Shown piece after piece: positions 9,788 through 19,310 of a stretch of DNA of 64,000 nucleotides. The position numbers were made by a program, and so were the translations under genes. How positions within the stretch are numbered: position 1 is the stretch's first letter; each line of letters starts with the position of its first letter. The notes beneath the pieces were generated by a model that did not search any database, had not been told where the DNA came from, and was given only the letters and a program-made list of their open reading frames with translations. The stretch comes from Bacteroidota bacterium (GTDB lineage Bacteria > Bacteroidota > Ignavibacteria > OLB7), in contig JAFDZV010000049.1 in the NCBI GenBank assembly GCA_018266795.1, positions 1 through 64,000 on the forward strand, in the 5' to 3' direction.

Positions 9788-10376
9788 GTGCTGAATCCCC
9801 CTTGGAAGCCTGTGGGTTGTACCTGCGATTGAGTACGGCGAGCAACTCCTTCGTCAGATCGATTGCCTCGTCGCCATACAGAATGTTGCCGGACTGCGTG
9901 GTTGCAAGAATCAGATCGTAGCCATGCTCCTTCCCATATTCCTGCGTAAGACTGTTGATCTGGCTGAGCACTCCCTGAGTCATGCGCTGGTCCTCGTCCC
10001 TGATGCGACCCTCCAGATCCGCGCGCTGCGCCTCGAGATTCTGCTCCTGCTTGACGAGGAACTGCTGGCCCTCTTTCTGCTGTGCGGCGTTCAACGATGC
10101 CTTCCGGGCGGTGTAGCCGCTCAGCGAACGCTGATAGTCTCCGTTCAGACTGTCCAGAAGCGCCTGCCCGCTCAGACGCTTTTTCTCGAAGAGATCGTGC
10201 GCCTCCTTCATTCCGGAAAAGCCATACACCAGTTCCGACGTTCGAACGAATCCGATTTTCATTCGATGATTCCCGCAGAACAGCATGCCGGCACATGCAA
10301 GCAGCGCGAGCAGTGATATGGCAAGCGCGATACGAACCATGCCGCGGCCAACCGGCTCGCGAGTAAGCTGACTCAT
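9774..10376 (-). CDS. OmpH/Skp-like periplasmic chaperone
   Basis: 200 aa from ATG 10376; an upstream in-frame extension is not protein-like. A hydrophobic segment at residues ~13-35 serves as signal anchor. It is followed by MKIGFVRTSELVYGFSGMKE, the usual beginning of OmpH family domains (KIGYVD...), a long charged coiled coil (~60-150, KASLNAAQQKEGQQFLVKQE), and a C-terminal DLILATTQSGNILYGDEAID plus ELLAVLNRRY. These match the Skp/OmpH plan, a trimeric holdase for unfolded envelope proteins. It is the first gene of the five-gene minus-strand set and overlaps the lipoprotein gene. It is probably dedicated to guiding the giant RHS-like products rather than being the housekeeping skp, which normally sits near bamA. 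Confidence 0.8.
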   Translation of the reverse strand: MSQLTREPVGRGMVRIALAISLLALLACAGMLFCGNHRMKIGFVRTSELVYGFSGMKEAHDLFEKKRLSGQALLDSLNGDYQRSLSGYTARKASLNAAQQKEGQQFLVKQEQNLEAQRADLEGRIRDEDQRMTQGVLSQINSLTQEYGKEHGYDLILATTQSGNILYGDEAIDLTKELLAVLNRRYNPQASKGDSAHAGR

Positions 10377-10496
10377 GCAATTCCCGATGCTATTGAAAGT
10401 CCGATGAACGTTTTCCAGGTGCCGGGTTGTACGGCAACGATTGGGTGCCGGGCAACCAGGGCAGATAGGCATGCGCACCACCGTGCTTCGCATCCG

Positions 10497-12731
10497 CTAC
10501 CGCATCAGCACCACTTTTCCAGACACCTCGTGTCCGCCCGATACAAGCCGGTAGATATAGGTGCCCTGCGCAACGCGATCACCATTTGCATCGTCTCCCT
10601 TCCAGACCACAACTGACCGGCCTGCAGGCTGACGTGCGTCTACAAGTGTTCGGACACACGTGCCGCCCATCGTGTAGATCCCGACGCGAATGTCTCCGGC
10701 TACCGGCAGCGTATAGGCAATCTCCACATGCGTTGTAAAGGGATTGGGTGATGCCGATACTTCCTGAACGGCAACATCCTCCGCACCGGAAGCGCTTCCT
10801 TCCCGGATACGATTCAGGGAATTCATCACCAGATCGTGCTGTACTTCTCTCCGCCCGTTGGACCAGAGGATTACCGCAGAGTCTATTCTCGAGGCACCGG
10901 CAAGGCCGAAGTGAAGTCGCAGCGGGTCCTGCATCAGCAACCCGCGCCCGGACGTAACCACCTGCGTGTAGCGCCCGTTGCCGGTGTAAACCTCCGCCCG
11001 TGCTCCCACGGCATGCGGCCCGTCCAGATCGAGCTCGACATGATTGTTGCCGCTGTTGCAGGCGTTGCGGTAGAGGCGGAAGCGCCCATCGACGAAGGTT
11101 GCCAGGTCAAGCCGGCCATCGTTGTCGAAATCGATCCACATGGCATCCCGCCCGGCCGCCACGCGCGCGAACCCGTATTCCCAGGTACGCTGCGCAAACG
11201 CGCCTCCCTCGACCTGTTCGTAAATGCTCGCATAGCGGCAGTTGCACGATGTGGTCAGGATCATGTCGAGCAAACCGTCGTTGTTGACGTCACCCCATGC
11301 ACCACCCGCTCGCGCTTCCTCGTATTCCACCGGTTCGGTGGCGTTCCAGTCGTATCGGCCGGCGGCAACACGTTTCAACACCGGCCGGTTGGTCTCGCCG
11401 CGATCCCGCTCCATTGCCAGGGCGCTGCGCACGGGAAGCAACAGATCCATGGTGCCATCGTTGTCACAGTCCGCCCAGTGGCAACCGGCGCGCGCGCCTG
11501 CCGTACCGAAGCCGGCCTGGCCATACTGAATCGCATTACGATAGGCACCTCCCACCTGGCGCCGGAGCAGTTGATCGCTCGTACCATCGTCCGATGCGAT
11601 GAACAGATCCAGCCGCCCCACATTATCCACATCCACCCACTGCGCACCTGCCACCGGCACGGTACGGGCGGAGTCGTTCAACAATTCCGCCGAACGATCC
11701 ACGAAGCCCAGATGCCCGTTGTTGATCAGGAGATAATTCCTCGGCACGACATCACGCGCACCTGACTGGCCGACGAAGAAATCCAGGAATCCATCATGAT
11801 CTGCATCACCAATGCAGACACTCGCCGGTTCCCGGATGGAGGGAAGATCCAACGCGTGCCGCGTGAACCGGCCGCTGCCGTCGTTCACGAAGAGCGCAGA
11901 GGCGCCGGAGTCCGATCCGGTCAGCCCAAGGAACAGCACGTCGATCGCACCGTCGTTATCCGCATCGATGAAGACGGCAGCGCGCGGAAGTCCGGCTATT
12001 CCCGCCTGTGCGGTGATGTTCGTGAAGCGCGCGCCATGATCGTTGTGATACAGCCGGCCGTCGACAAGCAGATCGAGATATCCATCGCGGTCAACATCGG
12101 CCCAGGCGATGGAGGAGGAGCGGGCCAGCGAATCCGGAAGCCCGAGGCTGGAGGTCATGTCGGCAAATCCGCCATTGGTCGCCGAACGGAAGTCGTACTC
12201 CACTACTGCGTCGATCAGATAGGAATAGACACCCCACGCCCACTGTCTCCGCCTGCCTCGCAGCAATTGGAAGGCATAACTGTCGGTGCTGTCCGCACAA
12301 ACAGTATTTCGTTTCCGCCTGTCCGAAAGAACCGTAACGCCCGGGGATACATTGTCCAGTGCCACGAAGAACTGATGCGAAAGAATGTGCACCGGCCGCT
12401 TGAGCGGAACAACGATGCGTTCCACACCGGCATGTGACTTCCGAACCGTTATCGGTGCAACCAGGTCGCGCCCGACGCCCGGCGCTGGAAGCCCTCCTTC
12501 ATGGCCGTAGATATGTAGAGTAGCACTGCCGCCGCTGCTGGGCCCGCCAAGCAGAACCACAACGGTCTGCAATGTTCCCGGTGCGGAAAGGTCGAACCGC
12601 GCCGCCTGCATGGTTACCGACGGATCGGCGTAGTACGCGTACCCACCACGAGCATCGTATGTCCGCAGCGTATCGATTCCGTTTGCGGCAGCACCCACGG
12701 TGCATGCGAGAAATAGCAGAAGGAATTTCAT
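10497..12731 (-). CDS. VCBS/FG-GAP repeat protein with ASPIC domain and T9SS sorting domain
   Basis: 744 aa from ATG 12731, which opens a signal peptide (MKFLLLFLACTVGAAANG). Seven calcium-binding-type FG-GAP/VCBS loops of the D.D.DG..D kind are visible between residues ~207 and 547 (WADVDRDGYLDLLV, FIDADNDGAIDVLF, IGDADHDGFLDFFV, WADCDNDGTMDLLL, WIDFDNDGRLDLAT), implying a beta-propeller. They are followed by a UnbV/ASPIC-like segment (GARAEVYTGNGRYTQVV ... SGRGLLMQDPLRLHFGL), as in CRTAC1-type proteins. The last ~80 residues (VSASPNPFTTHVEIAYTLPV ... GTYIYRLVSGG) are a type-A T9SS sorting domain. Predicted to be secreted or attached to the surface; substrate unknown. Confidence 0.88.
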   Translation of the reverse strand: MKFLLLFLACTVGAAANGIDTLRTYDARGGYAYYADPSVTMQAARFDLSAPGTLQTVVVLLGGPSSGGSATLHIYGHEGGLPAPGVGRDLVAPITVRKSHAGVERIVVPLKRPVHILSHQFFVALDNVSPGVTVLSDRRKRNTVCADSTDSYAFQLLRGRRRQWAWGVYSYLIDAVVEYDFRSATNGGFADMTSSLGLPDSLARSSSIAWADVDRDGYLDLLVDGRLYHNDHGARFTNITAQAGIAGLPRAAVFIDADNDGAIDVLFLGLTGSDSGASALFVNDGSGRFTRHALDLPSIREPASVCIGDADHDGFLDFFVGQSGARDVVPRNYLLINNGHLGFVDRSAELLNDSARTVPVAGAQWVDVDNVGRLDLFIASDDGTSDQLLRRQVGGAYRNAIQYGQAGFGTAGARAGCHWADCDNDGTMDLLLPVRSALAMERDRGETNRPVLKRVAAGRYDWNATEPVEYEEARAGGAWGDVNNDGLLDMILTTSCNCRYASIYEQVEGGAFAQRTWEYGFARVAAGRDAMWIDFDNDGRLDLATFVDGRFRLYRNACNSGNNHVELDLDGPHAVGARAEVYTGNGRYTQVVTSGRGLLMQDPLRLHFGLAGASRIDSAVILWSNGRREVQHDLVMNSLNRIREGSASGAEDVAVQEVSASPNPFTTHVEIAYTLPVAGDIRVGIYTMGGTCVRTLVDARQPAGRSVVVWKGDDANGDRVAQGTYIYRLVSGGHEVSGKVVLMR

Positions 12732-14218
12732 TGTTCCATACTCGCGATAAATCGGGTACGGCAGTTGCCGTGCCATGTATGTCACCATCAGTTCGGCTCT
12801 CGAGTTCGCGACATCGCCGGTGCAACGCGCCAGGCACCGCCACAGCAATCTTCCGGCAACTGTTTTCAGATTGCACTGATATGCCACTAATCCGCACGCG
12901 CAATCGGTATCGATACTCAAACTCGATGAACGCAATCGGCCTGAAGAAGAATTCGACATTCCTCTTCCGATACGCTGCTGAGTACTCGATAGAGCATACA
13001 ATGCCCCGCGTCGCACAGCTCACGCCGTGCACGCACAGATAAATCCGTCTGTTGGAAATTCCGCCCGGGGTGACCGGCTCCGTCGCACAACTCATACTGA
13101 TGATTTACGAACCATCGAGCGATCGAGAGTGTACAATAGAGCACGACAAGGCCTGCGTTGAACGGTTCACATCCACGAAGGATATTATCGTGCACCATCC
13201 AATACGGATTGGGTTCGGAGCGGACCATGTCCTGTGCTGGCAATGCGAACAGACCACGAATGATAATGCATCATTGGGTGCAGGCGCACATTGCAAATAC
13301 TGAATGCCGGCAACGAACGGCGTTCGCTCATGCGATGCATGAGCCAGCGCGATTCAGCAAGGTTCGTGTTAAGAGACTAATGGTAGCGGAACGGTCAAAG
13401 TTGAGCACCGGATGACCGTAGCAATGCAGCGGTTCAGGCAGTTTAGGACACCATTGCAATGCGGTCGCAATTATACAACACGGCACATATTCTTGTCAAG
13501 AGGTAATTACGGTACTCGTGTAGTTTCGGAACATGTCAGCGCCTCGGAGTTCCTCCCCCGCAAAGCTCCACACGTATATGCCGGACGACTACCGATCCCA
13601 TTCAAGCCCCGGGTGCCCGTATGCATGAGCGGCGCCGATGCCCGACCCCGTGCTCCAGCCGAGCCGCAGGCTCGCACCGGCCACACCGTATCCACTCGCG
13701 AAAGGACTTGCCGCTACCGCAGTACCTGTTCACGAGTGCATTCACAAATCACCCGCGGCATCAAATGCAGCGGCGCCGACTTATTCACCGTCCAGCCGAA
13801 ACACTCGGCGGAGGCGGACGGATTTTCTGCCGCCGCTCAACCGAACGTATTTCACTGCCGTTCCAACCGTCGAATCGGATAACGATCGACACGGCAACTT
13901 CCTTACACGCCTGGTGCAACAATCGCCGCGATATCCGGCGTGCCGTCGCGCGCAGCAGATCCGCGGCCATCGAACCCGCAATGACGCCTCGTCTTCGCTC
14001 CGCGGGTCACCGGCAATCGCCTCCATCGGATTTCAACCCGCCCGCGGCCATCGGACAGGAGGTGCCCGCCACCGCGCCCCGTACGGAGCCCGCGGGAGGA
14101 CGATTCAGGCCACCATGCAACATCATCAAAGACGGCTCAACGTGTTGCGCGGAACATATTCGCGAGTCTGATCCTACGCCGTTCGCCCTGGCTGCTGTGA
14201 TCATATTATTTGCCGGGG

Positions 14219-14233
14219 TACACAAAAATGTAC
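14219..14233. repeat. Small inverted repeat upstream of the -7 box
   Basis: GTACA and TGTAC flank a 5-nt A-rich centre, about 24 nt upstream of the TATATTTG box. It could be an operator; this is inference only. Confidence 0.25.
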
Positions 14234-14256
14234 CTCCATGCTGATATTCGCCGTGC

Positions 14257-14264
14257 TATATTTG
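14257..14264 (+). promoter_or_regulatory. Candidate Bacteroidota -7 promoter box
   Basis: TATATTTG matches the TAnnTTTG consensus of the Bacteroidota primary sigma factor. No good TTTG -33 box lies 19-21 nt upstream. An intrinsic terminator starts ~10 nt downstream, so a transcript from here would be very short unless it reads through into the gene at 14500. Confidence 0.3.
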
Positions 14265-14274
14265 CCACCGATAA

Positions 14275-14316
14275 ACGGCGCACGGGGTTTCCGAACTCCT
14301 GCGCCGTCTTTTTTTT
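14275..14316 (+). terminator. Intrinsic terminator
   Basis: An 8-bp stem (ACGGCGCA at 14275-14282, TGCGCCGT at 14300-14307) has a 17-nt loop and is followed by C plus a run of eight or more T. It is the best rho-independent terminator in the window. It lies 184 nt upstream of the next plus-strand gene and just after a candidate promoter box, so it may act as an attenuator or end a small RNA. Confidence 0.7.
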
Positions 14317-14499
14317 GATATCGATTCCGATATCAGGCATGCAAATGAATATCTCCCGCCGATATCCAGAGCCCCCGGTGTCGGCCGTGAGGAGTGGCCG
14401 GCGCCATCGACGAGCATGCAACAGTCCGGATTCCAGTTTGCTCTGCGCTATACCGGCGCGCGCCGAGATTTCACTTCACCCATATCGGGAGATTATTTC

Positions 14500-16455
14500 A
14501 TGCACTTCAGACACGATTTCACCGGCCATCGCCGGTGGAGGATCGCCATTGCCATTCTCTGCGCGTTCTGGCTTCACGCCGCGGCACGGGCGCAGACATT
14601 CGAGTACGTCTATGGCAACAATCCAAGTGTGGAATGGGCGTATCAGGGCGTTGTGCCGGTGAACGGCTGCACCACATCGGGCAATCAGAGCGATGGATAC
14701 GTTGCCGCCGGAGCAACGTTCTGCGGCGGCCTGCCGCAATGCGACGGGACGGACGACATATACCTCGTCCGCACCACGACCACCGGCGCCCGCATGTGGG
14801 AATGGACATACGCCCTCGGCGGCACGTTCAAGGTGGACGAGGCCGCAAGTGTTCGGCAGCTCAGCGACGGCGGTTTCATAGTGGTCGGGACCACAGCTTC
14901 CTCCCCTGCAAGCGGAGGAGCCTATCGAGACATATTTCTGCTGAAGGTGGATTGCGACGGCACCCCGGTCTGGGCAAAGATCTACTCCACCGGTTTCGAC
15001 TCGCGCGCGAACGACGTGATTGTTGCGAGCACATACACTGCGAACAACCCGTACGACTTCGTGATCTGCGGCTATACTCGTACATCCGCAACAACCGGAC
15101 GCAATGCGTTTCTCATCCGCACGGATGCGAGCGGCGCGATTCTCTGGGATGCGCAGTACGACCAGATCACCGGACTGCCGACCGATCCACCCGATCGCGG
15201 GCAGTGGTTCAATTCGCTCATCGAGGCCGCTCCCACGGCGAAGCCGGGAGGCGGCACGCAGGCAATTGGCGATATCATCGCCGTAGGATGCGACTTCAAG
15301 GAGGGTTCCGTTCCCTACGGATACGTTGTCCGGGTTGACGGCACAACCGGCCTGATCAACACAACCGTCCCGCTGCTGCAGAATGCGGCGGACTACGGCG
15401 GCTCTCCGGTGTGGACGCAGGAATTCTACTCCGTTGCACAGTTGAAGAGCCTCACACAGGCCGGCAACGTCGTGGTATCGGGGAACACGAGCGCAACGAA
15501 TCCGCTCACGAACGACGCCGATATCTATCTGATCAAGAACAACGGCGATCCCTGTACGCTTCTCGCCGATCGCGTTCTCACCGGTACCTATCCCGGTACG
15601 AGCACGCCGTCGAACGACTTCGGCGTCGGGATCCGCGAGCTGCAGAATGCGATGGGATCGTTGAATGCTGGTGACCTGGTATTGACCGGCCGCACCGATC
15701 AGCAGGGAAGCAGCTTCGCTACCGATGCGTTCGCCATCGCCGTCAACGCCAGCAACCTCGGCTACATCGCCAACTCCGGAAACATCTTTGGCGACTTCGC
15801 CTCCAGAAGCGACGGCGGCACGGCAATCGAGCCGGTAACGGCAAACCCGGGGAAGGGGATCACCGCCGGCGTTATCATTGCCGGCTTCTCGCAGAGCAAC
15901 CTGGAAGCCAGCCTCTCGCCGGGCGATCCCGAGGACATGTACCTCATCAAGACCAACAGCGGCCTTGCAACGGACTGCAGCCAGACCTGGAATCCAACCG
16001 GGGGCATCCCCACATGGACGCCGACCTGCCTGACGCCCTGGATCATACGGAACTCGGCAACCGCCTCCACGATCCGTGTGGACGCAGTCTCCCGCGACTG
16101 GGGCTTCGATGTCTGCTCGAGACCGAAGAGGACGATGATGGGAGGCGGAGGCGATGATCCCGGGGTGGCATCGGTGCCGGTGCCGGCACGGACGCAGATT
16201 GCGATCCGCACATATCCCAATCCCGTCCATAGCGGCGGGCGGCTGGATGTTGAGTTGAGCTCCACCGCGGGCGCAATGCTCCAGATCAGGGTGGTGGACG
16301 GCACCGGCCGCGTGGTACGCGAGACGATGCTTCCGCATCCGCCGGCAGGCCAGACGCTCGGCATCGATACCGACCGGATGGCCAGCGGCGCTTATACGCT
16401 GCTGATCAGCGACGGAACGCATGCGGAGGGAGTGCGGTTCGTTGTGGTACGGTAG
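14500..16455 (+). CDS. Secreted beta-propeller-like protein with T9SS sorting domain
   Basis: 651 aa from ATG 14500, preceded by GGGA at a usable distance; an in-frame ATG further upstream would bury the signal peptide (RRWRIAIAILCAFWLHAAA). The body contains repeated units of the form DDIYLVRTTTTGARMWEWTY, DIFLLKVDCDGTPVWAKIY, NAFLIRTDASGAILWDAQYD, each with a GGFIVVGTT-like strand. This is the pattern of kelch/SBBP-like secreted propellers. The final ~85 residues (IRTYPNPVHSGGRLDVELSS ... RMASGAYTLLISDG) are a type-A T9SS sorting domain ending in VRFVVVR. A 711-codon frame on the opposite strand is a shadow. A hairpin follows the stop. Confidence 0.88.
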   Translation: MHFRHDFTGHRRWRIAIAILCAFWLHAAARAQTFEYVYGNNPSVEWAYQGVVPVNGCTTSGNQSDGYVAAGATFCGGLPQCDGTDDIYLVRTTTTGARMWEWTYALGGTFKVDEAASVRQLSDGGFIVVGTTASSPASGGAYRDIFLLKVDCDGTPVWAKIYSTGFDSRANDVIVASTYTANNPYDFVICGYTRTSATTGRNAFLIRTDASGAILWDAQYDQITGLPTDPPDRGQWFNSLIEAAPTAKPGGGTQAIGDIIAVGCDFKEGSVPYGYVVRVDGTTGLINTTVPLLQNAADYGGSPVWTQEFYSVAQLKSLTQAGNVVVSGNTSATNPLTNDADIYLIKNNGDPCTLLADRVLTGTYPGTSTPSNDFGVGIRELQNAMGSLNAGDLVLTGRTDQQGSSFATDAFAIAVNASNLGYIANSGNIFGDFASRSDGGTAIEPVTANPGKGITAGVIIAGFSQSNLEASLSPGDPEDMYLIKTNSGLATDCSQTWNPTGGIPTWTPTCLTPWIIRNSATASTIRVDAVSRDWGFDVCSRPKRTMMGGGGDDPGVASVPVPARTQIAIRTYPNPVHSGGRLDVELSSTAGAMLQIRVVDGTGRVVRETMLPHPPAGQTLGIDTDRMASGAYTLLISDGTHAEGVRFVVVR

Positions 16456-16472
16456 TCCGGCTGCATCACTGA

Positions 16473-16504
16473 AACGGGGCCCCGGCCGATGCCGGAGCCC
16501 CGTT
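16473..16504 (+). terminator. Terminator-like hairpin
   Basis: Outer stem AACGGGGC/GCCCCGTT and inner stem CCGGC/GCCGG form an almost continuous hairpin 18 nt after the stop of the preceding gene. There is no T-run, so termination may need a factor. It lies between convergent genes. Confidence 0.45.
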
Positions 16505-16650
16505 GTGAAATGGATTACCGCTGCACGCCGAACGCTTCTCGAAGGCCGGCGCACATCACCTCGGGTGCCGCACATCCACCGTGGAGCGCAACGCGCACCT
16601 ACCGGTCCCAACGGGCAGATGCTTCTGAAATGCCTCGTACCACGATATGT

Positions 16651-17163
16651 CTACCACGCTCCCGCATACCCCGTGTCGTACGGCTGCGTCTTCTGCACGC
16701 TGAAATCGTACAGGAGTTTTACGATCTGCCGCAGATGCAGATAGTCGTGCGCCAGCCACGAGGCCATCAGGTCACCGGCGGTGATGTCGCGGCGCGGATG
16801 ATGATAGACGCTGTTCCAGTTCGGACCGGCCAGACCGGCGATCCATGCCAGCGAGATCTCACGCTCGGCAAGGAAGTCCGCCAGGGCCGCGGCCGGAGCC
16901 CGCTCGCTGTAGCCTCGCTCGCGCACCCATGCTTCGGGATCGGTAGGCGGCCACACGGTGTCCGGATGATGCAGCGTCAGATCCAGGCGTATTCTGAAAT
17001 CATCACGCTCCTCGTCCGCAAGATGACAGAGCACCATCAACAGCGACCACTTTCCCTCCGCGGGCTGCCATCGCATCTGCTCCTCGGTAAGGCCGCCCAC
17101 CAGAGTGGTGATGGCCTGCATGTTCTCTCTGAACTTCGCCTCGAACTCGTGTAGGTCGATCAT
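16651..17163 (-). CDS. DinB-superfamily (DinB_2) metal-dependent protein
   Basis: 170 aa, typical length for the DinB/YfiT four-helix-bundle superfamily (thiol-dependent transferase or unknown activity; unrelated to DNA polymerase IV). The metal-ligand pattern is visible: His in MVLCHLADEERDDFRIRLD (residues ~45-63) and the paired histidines in the last helix, LAHDYLHLRQIVKLL (~138-152). Family-typical GLTEEQMRWQPAEGKWS stands near the N-terminus. It is convergent with the preceding T9SS gene and divergent from the EamA permease gene. Substrate cannot be inferred. Confidence 0.88.
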   Translation of the reverse strand: MIDLHEFEAKFRENMQAITTLVGGLTEEQMRWQPAEGKWSLLMVLCHLADEERDDFRIRLDLTLHHPDTVWPPTDPEAWVRERGYSERAPAAALADFLAEREISLAWIAGLAGPNWNSVYHHPRRDITAGDLMASWLAHDYLHLRQIVKLLYDFSVQKTQPYDTGYAGAW

Positions 17164-17420
17164 TGTATCTTCGCGCTCCCAACTGACCGTTTGTGTAAAC
17201 GTCGGATTGTGCGGGCCGGCCCTGCAGCCCTTGTGGAGCCGGGCTCCGGGGACTGCATCTGCGGGATGTTACGGCATGGCCCGCGCGAATCTCCGCAATT
17301 TCAATCGATGATGAAAGCCTGCAGCGACAGGTTCCCGACTCCCGCCGGCGGGTCGCGCGCATTTTCCGGCCGGCAACTCATTACCGGCTGCCGTTCCAGT
17401 CACTCAAGACTCTCTCCTCC

Positions 17421-18296
17421 GTGATCTTCGTTGCCCTCACGATCCTCAGCTCCGTACTCGTCTCGGTGATCCTGAAAATCAACGAGGGACGCGACGGGCA
17501 TCGTCTCGTTGTAGCAGGCACCAACTACGTTGTTGCGGCTCTGCTGGCGCTGCTGTTCGGTGGAACCGGATCGCTGGGGATCGGTTCGAAGTGGATTGCG
17601 ATCTCGCTGGCCGCCGGCATCGGATTCATCGCCGGTTTTCTGATCCTCATGATCGGGCTGCGACGCATCGGCCTTGCCATTCCCACAAGCGCTGCCAGGC
17701 TTTCGATGCTGGTGCCGGTTACCGGTTCGATCGTGGCCTTCGGCGAGCAACCTTCGCCGATGCAGATCGCCGGGATTGCAGCCGGCGTCTGCGCGTTCGT
17801 TCTTCTCGGCCTGGCGCAGCGCACCGGCGGACGCTCGGCCCCGGGCCAGACAGCAACCACGCTGGACTTCCGCTCCATCGGGATCCTTGTTTCCGTGTTC
17901 TGCATCGTCGGCACAACGGACTTCACCATGAAGTCGCTGCAACACGCCGGCGTGAACTCCGACGGCATGGCCTTCTTCATCTTTGTCTCCGCCGCGCTCT
18001 GTTGCTGGATACCGGTGATCGTACGCCGCACTCCGATTCGCCTGCACGATCTGCTGCTTGCGTGCGCGCTTGCCATTCCGAACTACTTCAGCGTCTACTT
18101 CCTGCTCGCGGCACTCCGGCATCTCGACGCCTCCGTGGTATTTCCAACGGTCAGCGCGGGTGCGGTCGTTGCCATCACGTTGGTTGCCGTCCTCTTCTGG
18201 CGCGAACGTCCGAACAGAACTGCATGGATGGGCATCCTCCTCGCGGCACTCGCCGTTGTACTGCTGGGGCTTCGCGAAGGAGCGATGCAGCGATGA
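17421..18296 (+). CDS. EamA/DMT-family permease
   Basis: 291 aa with about ten hydrophobic segments from first to last residue, the size and layout of two EamA repeats (drug/metabolite transporter superfamily, inner membrane). Examples are FVALTILSSVLVSVILKIN, VVAALLALLFGG, GIGFIAGFLILMIGLRRIG and the conserved helix RLSMLVPVTGSIVAFGEQP. The start is GTG 17421. Its stop overlaps the ATG of the biotin-ligase gene as ATGA, so the two are translationally coupled. Substrate unknown; coupling to birA makes biotin or a precursor worth testing, but EamA members carry many substrates. Confidence 0.85.
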   Translation: MIFVALTILSSVLVSVILKINEGRDGHRLVVAGTNYVVAALLALLFGGTGSLGIGSKWIAISLAAGIGFIAGFLILMIGLRRIGLAIPTSAARLSMLVPVTGSIVAFGEQPSPMQIAGIAAGVCAFVLLGLAQRTGGRSAPGQTATTLDFRSIGILVSVFCIVGTTDFTMKSLQHAGVNSDGMAFFIFVSAALCCWIPVIVRRTPIRLHDLLLACALAIPNYFSVYFLLAALRHLDASVVFPTVSAGAVVAITLVAVLFWRERPNRTAWMGILLAALAVVLLGLREGAMQR

Positions 18297-19072
18297 CGAA
18301 CCCCCTCACCTTCTTCGACCGCGAGCCGAACCAGGAGGACGCCAGGCAATGGGGAATTCCGCGCCTCGCGTTCTTCGAGACAGTGGACTCCACGCAGACG
18401 GTTCTTCGCACACTTGCCGAGGAGGGAGCTCCGGCATGGACGCTCGTTGTGGCAAATCACCAGACGGCAGGGCGCGGACAACACGGCCGCCAGTGGCATG
18501 CGCAGCCGGGAACATCGTTGATGTTCTCGCTGTTGCTGCGCCCGGCAAGCCCGGAGCGGGCCGCGCTGCTGCCGATTCGTGTCGGGCTGGGGGTGGCCCG
18601 CGCGCTGGATCGTTTCCTGAGCGGGCGCATGGTTGCGCTCAAATGGCCGAACGATCTGATGCTGAACAACGGGAAGGTTGGCGGCGTGCTCTGCGAAGCG
18701 CAGACCCGGAGCGGCGAAATCGCCGTGGTGGCCGGTGTAGGGATCAACGTTCGCCGTTTCGTGATGCAGCTCTCGGACAGGGACGATATCGGGGTCTCGT
18801 TTCTCGAGCCCTGGCTTGCTCCCGGCACGGCGCGCGCGGATCTGCTCCGCGGAATCATCGAGGAACTGCGCGCCTGCAACTTCGAAGCCGTAGCACTCGG
18901 TCCGGAAGAGATCGAGGCATATGCGCGGCGCGACTGGCTTGCCGGCCGCGAGCTGCGCGGACCCGTTGCCGGCATTGCCCGCGGCATCGATGCCAACGGG
19001 CACCTTCTCATGGAGAGCCGTTCCGGCTCCATGCATACAGTGATCGCCGGCCGTGTGGAGCTTGCCGATTGA
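18293..19072 (+). CDS. birA: Biotin--[acetyl-CoA-carboxylase] ligase
   Basis: 259 aa, a class I (catalytic-only) biotin protein ligase without the N-terminal DNA-binding domain, so it should biotinylate carboxylase carrier proteins but not repress genes. Visible motifs: FFETVDSTQTVL (~28-39), the biotinyl-AMP loop GRGQHGR (60-66), KWPND (117-121) with the catalytic lysine, KVGGVLCEAQ (~128-137), AVVAGVGINV (~144-153), and a small C-terminal SH3-like domain ending AGRVELAD. ATG 18293 overlaps the stop of the EamA permease gene. An upstream frame extension is a shadow of the permease. An avidin-like gene lies ~0.9 kb downstream on the opposite strand. Confidence 0.95.
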   Translation: MTNPLTFFDREPNQEDARQWGIPRLAFFETVDSTQTVLRTLAEEGAPAWTLVVANHQTAGRGQHGRQWHAQPGTSLMFSLLLRPASPERAALLPIRVGLGVARALDRFLSGRMVALKWPNDLMLNNGKVGGVLCEAQTRSGEIAVVAGVGINVRRFVMQLSDRDDIGVSFLEPWLAPGTARADLLRGIIEELRACNFEAVALGPEEIEAYARRDWLAGRELRGPVAGIARGIDANGHLLMESRSGSMHTVIAGRVELAD

Positions 19073-19310
19073 TACCGTGCCGGATACAATCGTGACAGCC
19101 GGCTCCGCGCAACGAATCCGCAACCACCGCAAACTGTTTTCCCGTTGCACACCGTTCGCCCGGCGCGCCGCTCCGCATTGAAATCGGAGGGGACGCGCCG
19201 CAGCACCCGGTGTCGATCCGCGACACGGTTCATCCGCACGTGCGCCGGCGAACTCGATCACGGGTTGGACAGAGATACCGAATTCCGATATCGGCACGGT
19301 GCTGCCGCAA

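Larger units (their letters stand above)
12732..14499. other. Gene-free stretch between divergent T9SS genes
   Basis: About 1.77 kb between the starts of two divergent genes. Short open frames exist on both strands but none has a protein-like composition, signal peptide or ribosome site. The segment near 12900-13500 is less GC-rich than its flanks. The only structured signals noticed are a TAnnTTTG box (14257-14264) and an intrinsic terminator (14275-14316) near its right end. Confidence 0.5.

Noticed and set aside
13621-14244. 207-codon plus-strand frame in the 12.7-14.5 kb gap
   Set aside because: Rich in Arg, Pro, His and Cys with no hydrophobic core or ribosome site.
14476-16611. 711-codon open frame on the minus strand
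   Set aside because: Opposite the signal-peptide plus T9SS-domain gene; composition is Arg/Ala/Gly-rich without domains. A GC-bias shadow.
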